Positions 1-9,812 of a stretch of 64,000 nt of DNA are shown here, piece by piece. The DNA is from Nannobrachium achirus (taxonomy: Eukaryota; Chordata; Actinopteri; Myctophiformes; Myctophidae). The position numbers were made by a program, and so were the translations under genes. Position 1 is the stretch's first letter, and each line of letters begins with the position of its first letter. Location of the stretch: positions 19,875,734 through 19,939,733 of the forward strand of contig OY997659.1 of assembly GCA_963921795.1 (NCBI GenBank), given 5' to 3'. The notes below the pieces were generated by a model. That model was not told the origin of the DNA and ran no database searches. It worked only from the letters and a program-made list of their open reading frames with translations.

Positions 1-112
1 ACCTTATGTTGGTTTGTTTACTGTTGAGTGAGAAAACAATGTACATTAAGTTAACCATCAGGGACCCCCCAAAATGATTTGGATAAGAACCACTGCTGTA
101 GCACAGTGGTTC
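1..112. repeat. Dispersed repeat R, copy 1 (partial)
   Basis: The words TTATGTTGGTTTGTTTACT and GGGACCCCCCA near positions 4 and 61 recur at 1328-1400 and, more diverged, at 58290-58370. The copies share an order: TTGTCACTTTATAAATGTGC, then the GTTGGTTTGTTTACT word, then AAAACAATGTTGCA, then a GGGACCCCC word. This copy is cut by the window edge and ends beside MITE A copy 1. The family is unnamed by me and no coding potential is seen. Confidence 0.6.
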
Positions 113-359
113 ATATTTTGTCACTGTCGGGCAGAAACCTTGTATCTCCAAGTTTTAAATTTGTATGTTATTTTCGTAAAGTAAAGCCCTGCTTCTGCAT
201 ACAGAACTGTCGCACAAAACTAGTGAAAATAGCCGCTCTACAAGCACACAACGCCTCGCTACCGTGAGGCCTTGTGTGCTTGTAGTTCAGCTATTTTCAC
301 TAGTTAATACAAAACTAACGGTTTTGGACATACCGGTTTACTCCCGACAACAACGATAT
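113..359. mobile_element. MITE family A, copy 1 (GTCGGGCAGAAACC termini)
   Basis: The left end reads ATATTTTGTCACTGTCGGGC then AGAAACCT; the right end is its inverted partner (CCGACAACAACGATAT). Inside, at about 212-303, lies a strong hairpin flanked by ACTAGTGAAAATAGC and its reverse complement: the palindromic module found throughout this window. The element is non-coding, about 247 bp, so it is read as a non-autonomous DNA transposon. Superfamily is not assigned because the exact target duplication is unclear (ATAT occurs at both ends). Confidence 0.7.
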
Positions 360-431
360 GCATCTCTCTGCCGATTTAGTATTTTTTACTTTTGGTACTT
401 ACTTACTTTCTCCACCACTGCGTATGTGGTT

Positions 432-433
<2 letters not shown>

Positions 434-498
<65 letters not shown>

Positions 499-510
499 GT
501 GTGTGCGCGC
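434..510. repeat. (GT)n followed by (GCGT)n microsatellite
   Basis: A pure GT run passes into GCGT tetranucleotides and a short GC-rich end. Open frames through it are low-complexity Val/Cys artefacts. The next 330 bases (511-838) hold no feature I recognise. Confidence 0.95.
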
Positions 511-838
511 TCCCTCGGGGAGAGGGCTGTTTCAGCACCTTGTCTCATTGCCTGTTTCAGTGCTGACAGAACCAGAAGCGGGGAGGGTGTTTTTCTTTTT
601 TAGGGGGGGGCTGACGTTTCTTCTCATCCCGTTGGTCGTCATGGTAACTCCCGTCCAGAGTGAAGCCGCAGTGTAGATTCTGATTGGACAGAGAGGTCAC
701 ACGGTCACTTCCTTCAGACACACAAGGAAAATTGGAGGAAGGGACACCAACGTCATTTTCCCTATCATGAAATTCCAACCGGCAGATTCATCGCACCACG
801 GGTGCCAAACTGGTGCCGGAAGTTCGGTGGAATGCATT

Positions 839-1262
839 GTAGTCAATGGAAGCCTCATGAACAAACACTATTTCTTCTTTGTAAAGTAATCGCTTCTGGA
901 AAGTAAAAGAAGACAAGTCACACATTTTATTCGGCTGTGTTGATTTTCAATGTGCACACTGTGTGATTTTATAGGGGTATCTAAAGAGTATGTAAAGTAT
1001 GTTCTTCTGAACGTGCCAAGTATCGCGAGACTGTCCACCGTTTCCTGTCTGGCAACCAAATATCGCGATACGTTTGAGAGAGAAATGATATCCGACACTG
1101 TTTGGATCCTCAATAAAATTGTTCTGTGCATCGAAAAGCAAGTGATTGTAAAAATACCTGTGATACCGGTATGTCTTCTTTTATATTCTTGACACGATTA
1201 TGACAATTGGTCTCAGTCGTTCATAAATAGTGTTTGTTCATGAGCCAGCTCCATTCACTGAC
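839..1262. mobile_element. Inverted-repeat element, ~420 bp
   Basis: AGTCAATGGA...CTCATGAACAAACACTATT at 841-872 is repeated in inverse orientation at 1223-1262 (ATAGTGTTTGTTCATGAG then CCATTCACTGAC). The interior carries no transposase-like frame. Read as a MITE-like element; family and target duplication not determined. Confidence 0.6.
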
Positions 1263-1269
1263 ATGTATT

Positions 1270-1410
1270 TCATCGCGAGGTATTAAAAAGCCCTTAAATT
1301 GTCACTTTATAAATGTGCAGATTTAAACTTTATGTTGGTTTGTTTACTTTTGAGTGGGAAAACAATGTTGCACATTCATTTCATCATCTGGGGACCCCCC
1401 AGATGATGAG
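1270..1410. repeat. Dispersed repeat R, copy 2
   Basis: Contains AAATTGTCACTTTATAAATG, TTATGTTGGTTTGTTTACT, AAAACAATGTTGCA and a GGGGACCCCCC word in the same order as the copies at 1-112 and 58215-58400. A short inverted repeat (CATCATCTGGGG / CCCCCCAGATGATG) sits at its right end. Confidence 0.6.
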
Positions 1411-1438
1411 GGGTATGAGGGTATGCTGACACACATAA

Positions 1439-1590
1439 CTGTGTTTTCAGGAATAGCCTACACTACAGTAACCCCCTGTAGACAAGCAGCCAAAACCAGA
1501 CTATGCTCGTAGGGCATGAAGAGGCAGGGCGAAGTGGGCTATTGGGATTGTCTCCTTGTCTACAGGGAGTTAGGCTATTCCTGAAAACAG
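1439..1590. mobile_element. Short hairpin MITE with TGTTTTCAGGAATAGCCT ends
   Basis: The left arm CTGTGTTTTCAGGAATAGCC is inverted at 1573-1590 (GGCTATTCCTGAAAACAG). An inner pair CCCTGTAGACAAG / CTTGTCTACAGGG continues the stem, so much of the 152 bp folds back. Non-coding. Confidence 0.65.
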
Positions 1591-1615
1591 AATGAGTCAG
1601 AACCGATAAAAGACT

Positions 1616-1642
1616 CTGTCCTGTCCTGTCCTGTCCTGTCCT
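1616..1642. repeat. (CTGTC)5 pentanucleotide repeat
   Basis: About five perfect CTGTC units followed by a short GTG run. Confidence 0.9.
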
Positions 1643-1685
1643 AGTGGTGGTGGTGGTCTCTCTCTCAAAATATACAGGTATATAC

Positions 1686-1793
<108 letters not shown>

Positions 1794-1949
1794 TGTACTT
1801 ATCGCATATACTCTGAAGAATCGTGTCGCTTGAGTGTCCTTCCTTCCTTCCTTCCGTATCCTCGAGACCGTCCTTCCGTATCCTCTGTGATGTCAGTGTG
1901 ATGTCAGCGAGTTGTGACATCACTTCCTGTACAGGGCGGCTACACGAAA

Positions 1950-2375
1950 TGTGGATAACACTATATATGGAGATAGTCCAGTCCATCATGTCATATGGGA
2001 CTACCGTCATAGAAAGTAGCCATTGTTAGGCCGGAGTCATTGGCTGTCTAAACATGGAGATGTGGATAACACTATATATGGAGATAGTCTAGTCCAATAT
2101 GTCATATGGGACTACCGTCATAGACAGTAGCCATTGTTAATCCGGAGTCAATGGCTGACTGTCTGTACAGGAAGTGATGTCACATGACATACTTTTTATG
2201 CCCATATATGAGTCCTAACATGGAGATGTGGATAACACTATATATGGAGATAGTCTAGTCCATTGACTCCGGCCTAACAATGGCTACTGTCTATGACGGT
2301 AGTCCCATTATGACATGATGGACTGGACTATCTCCATATATAGTGTTCTCCACATTTCCATGTTTAGGCCCCATC
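1950..2375. repeat. Array of two direct and one inverted copy of a TATATGG-rich unit
   Basis: A unit running GTGGATAACACTATATATGG, AGATAGTCCAGTCCA, CATATGGGACTACCGTCATAG, AGTAGCCATTGTTAG, CCGGAGTCA occurs at about 1950-2042 and 2059-2150 and again inverted at 2255-2355. A partial unit at 2219-2262 faces the inverted copy. The tail at 2168-2212 (GGAAGTGATGTCACATGACA, TTTTTATGCCCATATATGAG) is shared with repeats at 26130-26180 and near 63490. Confidence 0.7.
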
Positions 2376-2407
2376 GCTCACACCCTCGATGGGGTTGGCG
2401 ATAGGGC

Positions 2408-2480
2408 CTTTCTGTGTGGAGTTTGCATGTTTCCCCGTGTCTCCTAGGGTTGATACCCTCACAAAAACATGAACAAACTC
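2408..2480 (+). repeat. Fragment of a repeat common in fish (GTGTGGAGTTTGCATGTT)
   Basis: TGTGTGGAGTTTGCATGTTT then CCCCGTGTCTCC and a short ACAAAAACATG echo a motif that I recall as ubiquitous in teleost genomes. Only the fragment is present; the family is not named. A family end CACCCTGAGGTGTCTTACTAGT at 2557-2578 belongs with the repeats at 25670 and 63645. From 2590 to 3137 I see only unremarkable sequence. Confidence 0.4.
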
Positions 2481-3135
2481 CCCCCAGAATGATAACAACT
2501 AGAATCGTCAGAGAAACACTGTGGTTGGCCAGATAGTCAAGAATTGGCGCGCATGTCACCCTGAGGTGTCTTACTAGTATACCGTACAACCCTGACGTCT
2601 TAGTGTTGTTTACTCCTCTATTTTCCTGAATAACAAATGGAGGGAGGAAGGGGGGAGGGGGGCTTTAAAGAGATGAGTGAATGCCAGTCTAGCGTGTAAT
2701 CAGAAACAGAAACCATCAGCCTTTGGCCTCTATGGGAGAAATGAGTGACACTAGTAGAGAGCCGTCTTCTCCTGGGCCGACCGCAGCTGAGGAACCAGCC
2801 ATTAGTCAGTCTGACAGTGCTCATTTCACTCCTGTGAAGTGAAAATAACAACCGTCTACGTTGGAAGTCACTGTCCCAGCCGTTAGCACGCCCTCACAGA
2901 GAACCAGCCACTCGCACACAGGCAAACTCTATTTGGCTGATGGTTCCAACCCAGTTCCCCCTCCCCCTCATCTCCTCGTATGTACTCGTCGTCTGCGTGC
3001 GCCGTAAATCTTTGTGACTCCGACGTGCCCAGATTCATTTGTCTTCCGTCGGTGCACTCATCTTTTCCTTCCTTCAACTTTCGGGAGTGATTCTCTTTCT
3101 CTGGTTTATAATGAAGGGCCAGGCTTTGGTGGAGA

Positions 3136-3138
<3 letters not shown>

Positions 3139-3184
<46 letters not shown>
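3139..3184. repeat. (GA)n microsatellite
   Basis: About 46 bp pure GA run. Confidence 0.95.
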
Positions 3185-3189
<5 letters not shown>

Positions 3190-3278
3190 ATCGTGGCTTG
3201 ATGGGTGTGGAGTAGCACTGCAAATACACACAGCACATGTACAGTATGCACACACATGCTATGTGTACACAGTCAAGT

Positions 3279-3313
<35 letters not shown>

Positions 3314-3315
3314 CG
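3279..3315. repeat. (GCAC)n microsatellite
   Basis: About nine GCAC units. Confidence 0.95.
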
Positions 3316-3447
3316 TACCAGCAGCAGGCATGGCGATGGAGGTCAAACTTGTAGCTTGAGGTTTACTTTGGCCTGTCTGTCAGCTCTTTGATGATTCAAT
3401 CATTTATTAGTTCAGGCTATCGTTACTCCGCCTTAGCACATGGCCAC

Positions 3448-3449
<2 letters not shown>

Positions 3450-3538
<89 letters not shown>
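3450..3538. repeat. (GT)n microsatellite, ~88 bp
   Basis: Pure GT run followed to about 3780 by scattered degenerate GT-rich sequence with no other recognisable content. Confidence 0.97.
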
Positions 3539-3540
<2 letters not shown>

Positions 3541-3892
3541 TGTTTGTGTGCGCGCGCATGTGCGTGCGTCAGTGTGTGTGAGTGTATGTGTGTGGCAGTA
3601 TATGTTGCCATCCTAATGACTTATTAAGAGTCAGTGAAGGTTTGATTGGACAAGATCCCCAAATCCAGTGTGTACAAATGTTTGTGTGTGTCTGTGTGCG
3701 TGCATGCGCACATGTAAAAGCATCTTTGTGTGTGTTTGTGGGAGCATGTACAGTATGTAATGTACACGTGTGTGTACCATGTGTCCACTCAACAACCATG
3801 AAAAGCAGCCAGGAAATTATAAACATCCTAGCACCTCATTTGCTCTAGCGCGCCGTCCAATAAAACCGTGTCATTTTAGATTTGATTTAAAT

Positions 3893-4375
3893 AAAGTTGC
3901 AATCAAAAGTTTACATACACTTGAAGAACATGGCAGTTTTGACTTTCCAATCATTTCTAAAATTCTTATTTTTCTGAGACTATTAGAGCAAATACTGTAC
4001 TTCTTTGTCACACAAAAAAATCTCCAAGTTTCTTTTATTTTCATGAATTTATTATGGGTTTTCAGAAAATTTGACCAAATCTGCTGGGTCGAAAATATAC
4101 ATACAACAATGTCCCTTGGCCATGTAGAAAGTTGCGTCAATCAACTAAGCAACGGCTCAGCAATTGTTTTTAAGTATAAACTACAGGTCCCACTGGGAGG
4201 AGACAGGTGGCCTGGGAACGCCTCGGGATCCCCCAGGATGAAGTTGCTAACGTTGCTCAGGAAAGGGAAGTTTGGAGCTATCTGCTGGAGCTGCTGCTGG
4301 ATGGATGGATGCATGGCACAGTTGTGTCACTGCCAAGATCAGGAAGAAAGCGAAACTATCACCTGCTGCTGAGAG
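3893..4375 (+). mobile_element. Tc1-like transposon, left part, carrying a LINE 3' end
   Basis: CAATCAAAAGTTTACATACA and the following AT-rich stretch (GAATTTATTATGGGTTTTCA, ACCAAATCTGCTGGGTC) match, as I remember them, the terminal region of a Tc1-like element common in fish. At 4186-4312 it is interrupted by the 3' end of a non-LTR retrotransposon whose frame reads AWERLGIPQDEVANVAQERE, ending in a short (GGAT)n tail. After that the Tc1 coding part resumes at about 4313. The element is broken again at 4376 by another insertion. Confidence 0.65.
4186..4312 (+). pseudogene. LINE C-terminal fragment (WERLGIP motif) with (GGAT)n tail
   Basis: In the frame starting near 4204 the peptide WERLGIPQDEVANVAQEREV then WSYLLELL is readable. 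This Trp-Glu-Arg-Leu-Gly-Ile-Pro tail is a pattern I recall from a fish LINE (possibly Rex/RTE-type) that ends in GGATGGATG. Everything upstream of the tail is missing, typical of 5' truncation on insertion. The host is the Tc1-like copy. Confidence 0.55.
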
Positions 4376-4895
4376 CAGGGTTCCCACACATCTTTACCAA
4401 TTAATTTCCAAAACCTTTCCAAAACCTTTCCAGAATATTTAACCCAATTTCCAGGACTATATAAGAATAATTCAGCTCAATAACGAGTCGCTTACTCCTA
4501 TGCGCAATGCCCAAAGACAGGTAGTGTATGGCAGTGGTTCTCAACCTTTTCTGGCTGTGACCCACAAAATAATCATATTTGAACTGGGGACCCGGGCACC
4601 CTGACGAGCACTAAGAGCAGAGGAATTTTGTATAACACGGTGAAAATAGCCGATCTACATGCTCACAACGCCTCGCAACATGTAGATCTGCTATTTTCAC
4701 AATTTCTGCCTCTAATATTTGACAATTTGGCCAGTGTTTAATTTGTAATTTCAGAGGCATTAACAAAGACAATGCATAGCTATTTTTCCAGGACCTTCCA
4801 GGACCCTTGATCAATTCCAAAACTTTTCCAGTACTGGAAAAATATTTTTCTAATTTCAAAATATTTCCAGGAATTTCATGACCGTGGGAACCCTG
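4376..4895. mobile_element. 520-bp hAT-like element (CAGGGTTCCCAC ends) inside Tc1 copy
   Basis: The left end CAGGGTTCCCACACATCTTT and the right end ...CGTGGGAACCCTG are inverted partners. The interior is AT-rich with repeats of TTTCCAAAACC and TTTCCAG. It sits inside the Tc1 transposase frame, and a 42-bp segment of that frame is present on both sides (4334-4375 and 4896-4937, one mismatch), directly abutting both ends. A CAGTGGTTCTCAACC end at 4532 and a palindromic module at 4642-4702 lie within it. hAT is inferred from the terminal sequence; a 42-bp duplication is not normal for hAT. Confidence 0.6.
4532..4702 (+). mobile_element. hAT-like left end plus palindromic module
   Basis: CAGTGGTTCTCAACCTTTTC, GTGACCCACAAAATAATCAT, then GCACTAAGAGC resemble a minus-oriented copy at about 52395-52487. 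The right inverted end is not visible. The module at 4642-4702 has arms GTGAAAATAGCCGATCTACA and its near-perfect inverse. Confidence 0.5.
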
Positions 4896-5055
4896 CAAGA
4901 TCAAGAAGAAAGCGAAACTATCACCTGCTGCTGAGAGAAAATTAGTCAGGATGATCAAGAGTAAACCTAGAACCACCAAAAAGCAGGTCTGCAATGAATT
5001 AGAAGCTGCTGGACAGCGTCCACAGTCAAACGTGTTTTACACCACCATCACCAGT
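4896..5055 (+). pseudogene. Tc1-like transposase fragment (DNA-binding region)
   Basis: The frame from about 4897 reads KLSPAAERKLVRMIKSKPRT then TKKQVCNELEAAG, a good match to the helix-turn-helix region of Tc1/mariner transposases (pattern: LSPRxERxLVRxVxxNPRTT). Roughly 50 residues remain; the catalytic DDE part is absent, so this is inactive. The upstream piece of the same frame is at 4331-4375, separated by the 520-bp insertion. Confidence 0.75.
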
Positions 5056-5180
5056 TTCATTGTCTTTGCCCTGTAAAGCCCTCTTCCAGTTCATAATGAT
5101 GTGCACCATTTCAGCACAAGACAGGCAAATCATCTCCCAAAGTTCTGTATTGGTCTGTGTAAATTTTCCATCAGGTACAG

Positions 5181-5289
5181 GGGGGCTCTAGCCCAGTAAA
5201 CCACCAACTTCCGAAATCCAGGAGGATTCCAAAAGATTGTCAAATTAAATGCTTTCCGGAAGAGGGCGGTTTACGAGGCTAGGGGGGCT
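5181..5289. repeat. Short inverted-repeat segment, ~109 bp
   Basis: GGGGGGCTCTAGCCCAGTAA then ACCACCAACTTCCG is mirrored by CGGAAGAGGGCGGTTTAC then GAGGCTAGGGGGGCTC. Imperfect arms of about 35 bp with a short spacer. The right arm abuts a LINE C-terminal frame, so it might be a MITE end or chance fusion. Confidence 0.4.
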
Positions 5290-5367
5290 CAGCTATGGAA
5301 AAGCTATATTGCGATCTCATCAAAGTCTGCTTCACTAAATCAGTTTAAATATAAGCTTAGAAGTTAG
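5284..5367 (+). pseudogene. LINE reverse transcriptase C-terminal fragment
   Basis: The frame reads GAQLWKSYIAISSKSASLNQ then FKYKLRS and a stop. This fits the 'LWNSLP...SSxxSFKxxLK' tail of L2/CR1-type LINE proteins. The following sequence to about 5620, including AGATTAACTTTATAAAACCA and CAGGGTTTTCTAAATCTCAC, would be the 3' untranslated part. Only the last 28 codons are seen. Confidence 0.55.
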
Positions 5368-6003
5368 AACACACTTGATGAATTACATGTAATCAATTCA
5401 CAGTCTTCCACTCTTCCACTCACACACACTTGCACATACACCCTTTTCTACTAATATGTTTTTCTTTCTTTGCATACTGTGTATCCATTGTTGTATTATG
5501 ATGTTGGTTCTTTTTATTTGTAAGGTGAGATTAACTTTATAAAACCACAGGGTTTTCTAAATCTCACCTGCACAACCCAACCCAATATTATTATGCTGTT
5601 GTTTCAAATGTGTAGTTTTTAAATGTGCAAAAAACGAAAACTAAAATATTGTGGAAAAAAGATAAAATGTATAAGAAACCGTTACCAGTAAGTGAGTTTA
5701 AACAACTTATTCTGTACGTACATCTCTGCTAAATACCGACCGATGTATGTACCAAAAACACCAGATTTCTCCATTTGACGAAATCCTAGAGCTAGACCAC
5801 CTCCCCCGTGCTCGGTGTGTGGATAAAAGACCCCACTAGCTGTTGCGTCCACATGTGTGTCCATGCATGCGTGTGTCATGTGTAATAGATGTGTAATATC
5901 CGTGTATATGGTCCCATCAAACCTGTCAGCACAGCCTATCTCTGCTCGGGGACTGGGAGGGGGGTATGATAATGTAAAGACCAATACCAGGTGCAGCATT
6001 ACG

Positions 6004-6072
6004 GCTCTGTGTGTGTGTGTGTGTGTGTGTTGGTGTGTGCGTGTGTGAGTATGTGTGTGTGTGTGTGTGTTT
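6004..6072. repeat. Interrupted (GT)n microsatellite
   Basis: Two GT runs with short interruptions; a degenerate GT/GC run follows at 6208-6262. Outside these, 5640-6530 shows nothing I recognise. Confidence 0.85.
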
Positions 6073-6532
6073 ACATGTCCGACATTCAAATGAACGCACA
6101 CAGTCGTACACCACCCCCATGACGTACCAAACCCTATCATTTCAATTTGCATTTCATTGGAATAATATCATCACATTGTCCGTGGGAAATGTAAAAACTG
6201 AACGTTCTGTGCATGCATGCGTGTGTGTGCGCATGCATGTGCGCGTGCGTGTGCGTGTGTACTTTACGTCCCCACAAATCTAGCGAAATTGGAGAAATAG
6301 AGACTGTAAGAACCATTTTCCCGGTCCTCACAAGAGAAATTATATGATTTTTTATGTATATATTTAATTATGCTATTTTTGTGTTAATAAAAAAAAAATA
6401 CAAAACACCATAACTAGAAAAGAAATCAGAAACACGTCAAAGTAGCATGGGTATACGTGTTTTAATACAACAGTTAAAAGAACAAAGGTGATGTGCACAT
6501 CCTTTCCAAGTGCTGGTGCTGGGCTCAGGTCG

Positions 6533-6723
6533 ACATAGGATTAAAAAGAATAGAACACGCACAACAGCTGATGCTCCACAGTGTTTATTACGTTTTAAAA
6601 CAAGTTTGACAACACCTGATCAAGGCCAGCTGATGGCCGAAACATTGTCAAACTTTGTTTTAAAACTTAATAAACACTGTGCATCGGCTGTTGTGCGGAC
6701 TTCTATTATGTTTAATCCTATGT
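6533..6723. mobile_element. Long hairpin element, ~190 bp
   Basis: The left arm (CATAGGATTAAAAAGAATAG ... CACAGTGTTTATTACGTTTT ... CAAGTTTGACAA) is repeated in inverse over about 80 bp at 6645-6723. The 32-bp centre holds TGATCAAGGCC and GATGGCCGAAAC. I recall similar GGCCGAAAC words near fish retroelements but cannot place them. Non-coding. Confidence 0.7.
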
Positions 6724-7837
6724 TAACGCTTTAATACAGAAGCTTTGTGGTTGCATTAGTTATCTCTAGACTCATCCACCGCAGAAGATCCATTTTGATT
6801 CTTAACTTCAACTCTGAGAGAAAAACAGACATCCCGTCTCCTTTATTAAACTTTTGGTGGTAATTTTTTAAGGACTATCTCATCCACATTTTAAAGAAAG
6901 ACAGTTTTGCTATGTGTAAATATCAGATTTACACCATATCTGTCACTATAGGTTGTGTTAAGACCAACATTTATATTTGACAGTTTTACTGTAAATGAGA
7001 CGTAAGAGACGTTACCCAGACACTGACCATGAAACAAAAAGATGTTCTGTGATCCTCTTTTACCAAACAAACAGCACATAGAGGAGGGACAAATTGCCAT
7101 TTATACAAATTTTACATATTTCCAAAAATTGCAAGTAATATTTAAAAAAGTATAATTCTGCAAATTTCCTATTTGGAGAGAGTTTTATTGTTTTTAGCCG
7201 CCATACATTACTGCACCTGATATTTGCTTGTTCAGCTAGTGCAGCTTCGCATTATGCCGATATGTTATTTTTTCTTTTAACAGCTTAAATATTGTCTTAC
7301 AAGTATACGGTACCCTGTCAGAGCCATGTGTGCATCAGTATTGTCATCTCTGGACTTTATACTGTTGTTTAGAAGTGGCAGCCAACTTTTTGGAACTGCC
7401 TTTCTAATAATAAATAAATCGCTTATCCAGTTTCTTTTATCCTGAAGCTTTGATGCGTCTTTACCAGATAGAGCTTTAATAATGAATTATGCCCGAGTAA
7501 ATCCAATGTTTATAGAATAATGAATTTCCTCTAGCGTCTGTCATAAACGCGGATCCAACTTCATCTGCCAGGCTCCATGGCTCCCATATTAACCCACCTC
7601 CTGCTTTATGCCAGCTTTGAATAATATCTTGATAAAAATGTACAAGATTGCAGGTTTTGGAGGGTTAGGTTTTAGCGTTTAGAGTTAGAGTTATGCCTGA
7701 TTTATACTTAGTTGCACGTTGGTGGTGTGCACAAAGATCCGCTATTTTTCGGCTTTAGTCTTACAGTTAAAATGAAAAATTAATAAAATTGCCATTCTAA
7801 AACATATACTTGCATGTCCTCACAAGTACAGTAAAAT

Positions 7838-7841
<4 letters not shown>
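6724..7841. other. AT-rich interval without a recognised gene
   Basis: No coding signal seen. At 7685-7760 a fragment with GATTTATACTTAGTTGCACG and CCGCTATTTTTCGGC resembles the TTTATACTT-type ends at 36048, 34858 and 47811 (repeat H). Confidence 0.5.

Positions 7842-7924
<83 letters not shown>
7842..7924. repeat. (GT)n microsatellite, ~83 bp
   Basis: Pure GT run. A short (AC)n follows at 8071-8092. From 8093 to 8690 no feature is recognised. Confidence 0.97.
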
Positions 7925-7926
<2 letters not shown>

Positions 7927-8689
7927 TTGAACTGGCTTCCCAGCTGCAGTCCAGACCTGGGGGATCTGGCCCAGATGGTTGTTGGGTCAAGTCTCATCTG
8001 AGGGGCCAAACACACTAACGAGCTCAGTACGGATCACATTCAAACCCCCAACCCCCACCTACAGTACAGTACACACACACACACACACACACATGCAGGC
8101 TCCGCAGCACATGGTGCAGGGAATATATTCTGCAATAGAAGTAAATTAATACGTTTTCGCAAGGAAACTGTAACACGGCTCAACCAACCACAAGTGAGCT
8201 TGTAGATTGGCTACAGTATTATTTATTGGGAAGGAGAGCAGGTGTATAGAGAGGGACATAAACGTTCCGATCGCAGGTCCAGTTTAACAAGTCCAGAGGG
8301 TTTAAAGTGGTTATGATTTTCTCTTATCAACAAGCCCGAAAGAGGAGAGGAGAGCTATTTTAAAAAAGAATCTTTGAAAAAAAGGTGAAAATCACAAATT
8401 TGGTACGGAAGTCCCTGGTTTCGGCCTGATAGCAGAGATTTACGAGCGACTTACAGGAAAACAAGCCCAAAGTCACTTACGTATAATAATTGCAACACTG
8501 GTTCCAGCTGATACATTTGTACAATATAGACCCACGTAGCCCTCAGTGGTTTGTGATTCTGTATTGAATACACATATATACACAGCGTTCAAATTCAAAT
8601 TAAAGGCTAATCTACTGTATGTTATATGAAAATGGTCCACCGATCCACTGATGACTTTATTTTTTCCTTGTAAATCGTTTTAAGTTCAA

Positions 8690-9115
8690 GGACCCTTAGT
8701 TGAGAGAGAGATGAAGCAGGGACCCCCACAACCTTTTCATAGATTCCATGTAGTTTCATTGTTTGACAGCACAATCATCAATGTATTTTGGATTTATGCC
8801 AATTTGTGTTTACAGATATTTAACCACTTGAAACTTCAAGACTTAATTAACTTGACCTTTAACTCTGTACTTAGCCTACTCTTTTTCCCCTCTACACCAA
8901 ACGTCTCTGCCGAAAACAACCGATCTACAAGCTCACAACACCTCGCGATGTGAGGCGTTGTGAGATTGCAGATCTGCTATTTTTGGCCACATTTTCAGAA
9001 TATGGAAGCTAGGGTTCAAATGGTTAATATAAAAAAGGTTTCTATCACACAAAGATTTGGAGGACCCAGCAGTAGTAACTCTGATGAACCCCTAGGGGTC
9101 CCAGACCCTTGTTGT
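8690..9115 (+). mobile_element. Repeat family C, copy 1, with palindromic module
   Basis: AGAGAGAGATGAAGCAGGGA, AACCTTTTCATAGATTCCAT, GACAGCAC, then the module at 8918-8984, then CAGAATATGGAAGCTAGGGT and AACCCCTAGGGGTCCC recur in the same order at 54755-55108 and in part at 48640-48760. The module arms (CCGATCTACAAGCTCACAAC) pair well with the right side. Non-autonomous; superfamily unknown. Confidence 0.6.
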
Positions 9116-9475
9116 AAATATTTGAAATGTTTTGAAACATCTCACCAGACATGCCCAGAATAGGGACACGAGGTTGCAAGCGGTTACACAAGGAACAGTT
9201 TCATAGTCCTCCATGAAGCAGATATAGGCCTACACCGCACTCTTTAGAGGTCGTTTTATGGGCACAGTCCTTGGCAGAGAATCCTCATTCATAGTAAATG
9301 TGTTAATCTAACCCTAAGAGTGTAAAAGCACTCACCCTGTAAAAATACACGCCCTTTTTATACTCTGGATGTGTGGATTCTACTTTGTAGTTAGTGAGAC
9401 CACTAGTGTTTTTCTTTATTTCTATGTTGCCTGTATAAAGCAACATCTACAAATGCTATGGTACATCAAGCAGTG

Positions 9476-9715
9476 CAAATGGTGCATATAATGTCTCTAT
9501 CCAAAGCGCTTTACAATGTGCATTACATTCACCCATTCACACGCACATTCACACACCGATGGTAGAGGAAACCATTCAAGGCACCAACCTGCTCATCGGG
9601 AGCAACCAGGGGTTCAGAGTCTTGCTCAAGGACTCTTCGACACCAACTCCCCATCTAACGAACTGGGAACCTTCCGTTTCCCACTCTACCTCCTGAGCCA
9701 CTGCCGCCCTACTGC
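9476..9715 (-). mobile_element. tRNA-derived SINE (minus strand)
   Basis: Read on the minus strand: an A-box-like TGGCTCAGGAGGTAGAG, a body with GAGTCCTTGAGCAAGACTCT and TTGCTCCCGATGAGCAGGTT, a GTGTGTGAATGTGCGTGTGA segment, and a tail with GTAAAGCGCTTTGGATAGAG. It matches the copies at 38077-38391 and 40017-40290. Such SINEs with LINE-like tails are widespread in teleosts. Confidence 0.85.
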
Positions 9716-9757
9716 AAGTCATTTTTCTTTTTAGCCACATGAACCCGCAGGTGTTTG

Positions 9758-9812
9758 GCAAAAATAGTAGATTGCGACATGTTGTGAGCTTGTAGACCGG
9801 CTGTTTTCTGAA
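9758..9812. repeat. Palindromic module, partial
   Basis: GGCAAAAATAGTAGATTGCG and ACATGTTGTGAGCTTGTAGA then CCGGCTGTTTTC: the right arm is complete and the left is shortened. Confidence 0.6.

Noticed and set aside
1950-2375. CRISPR-like array
   Set aside because: Unit spacing is not regular, one unit is inverted, and the DNA is clearly eukaryotic.
3770-4372. 200-codon frame over the Tc1-like region
   Set aside because: Translation mixes terminal non-coding Tc1 sequence with a LINE tail; only the short WERLGIP part is meaningful.
8690-9115. Single hAT family for all GGGACCCCC-type repeats
   Set aside because: Families B, C and R share short GGGACCCCC words but differ in order and flanks, so I kept them apart.
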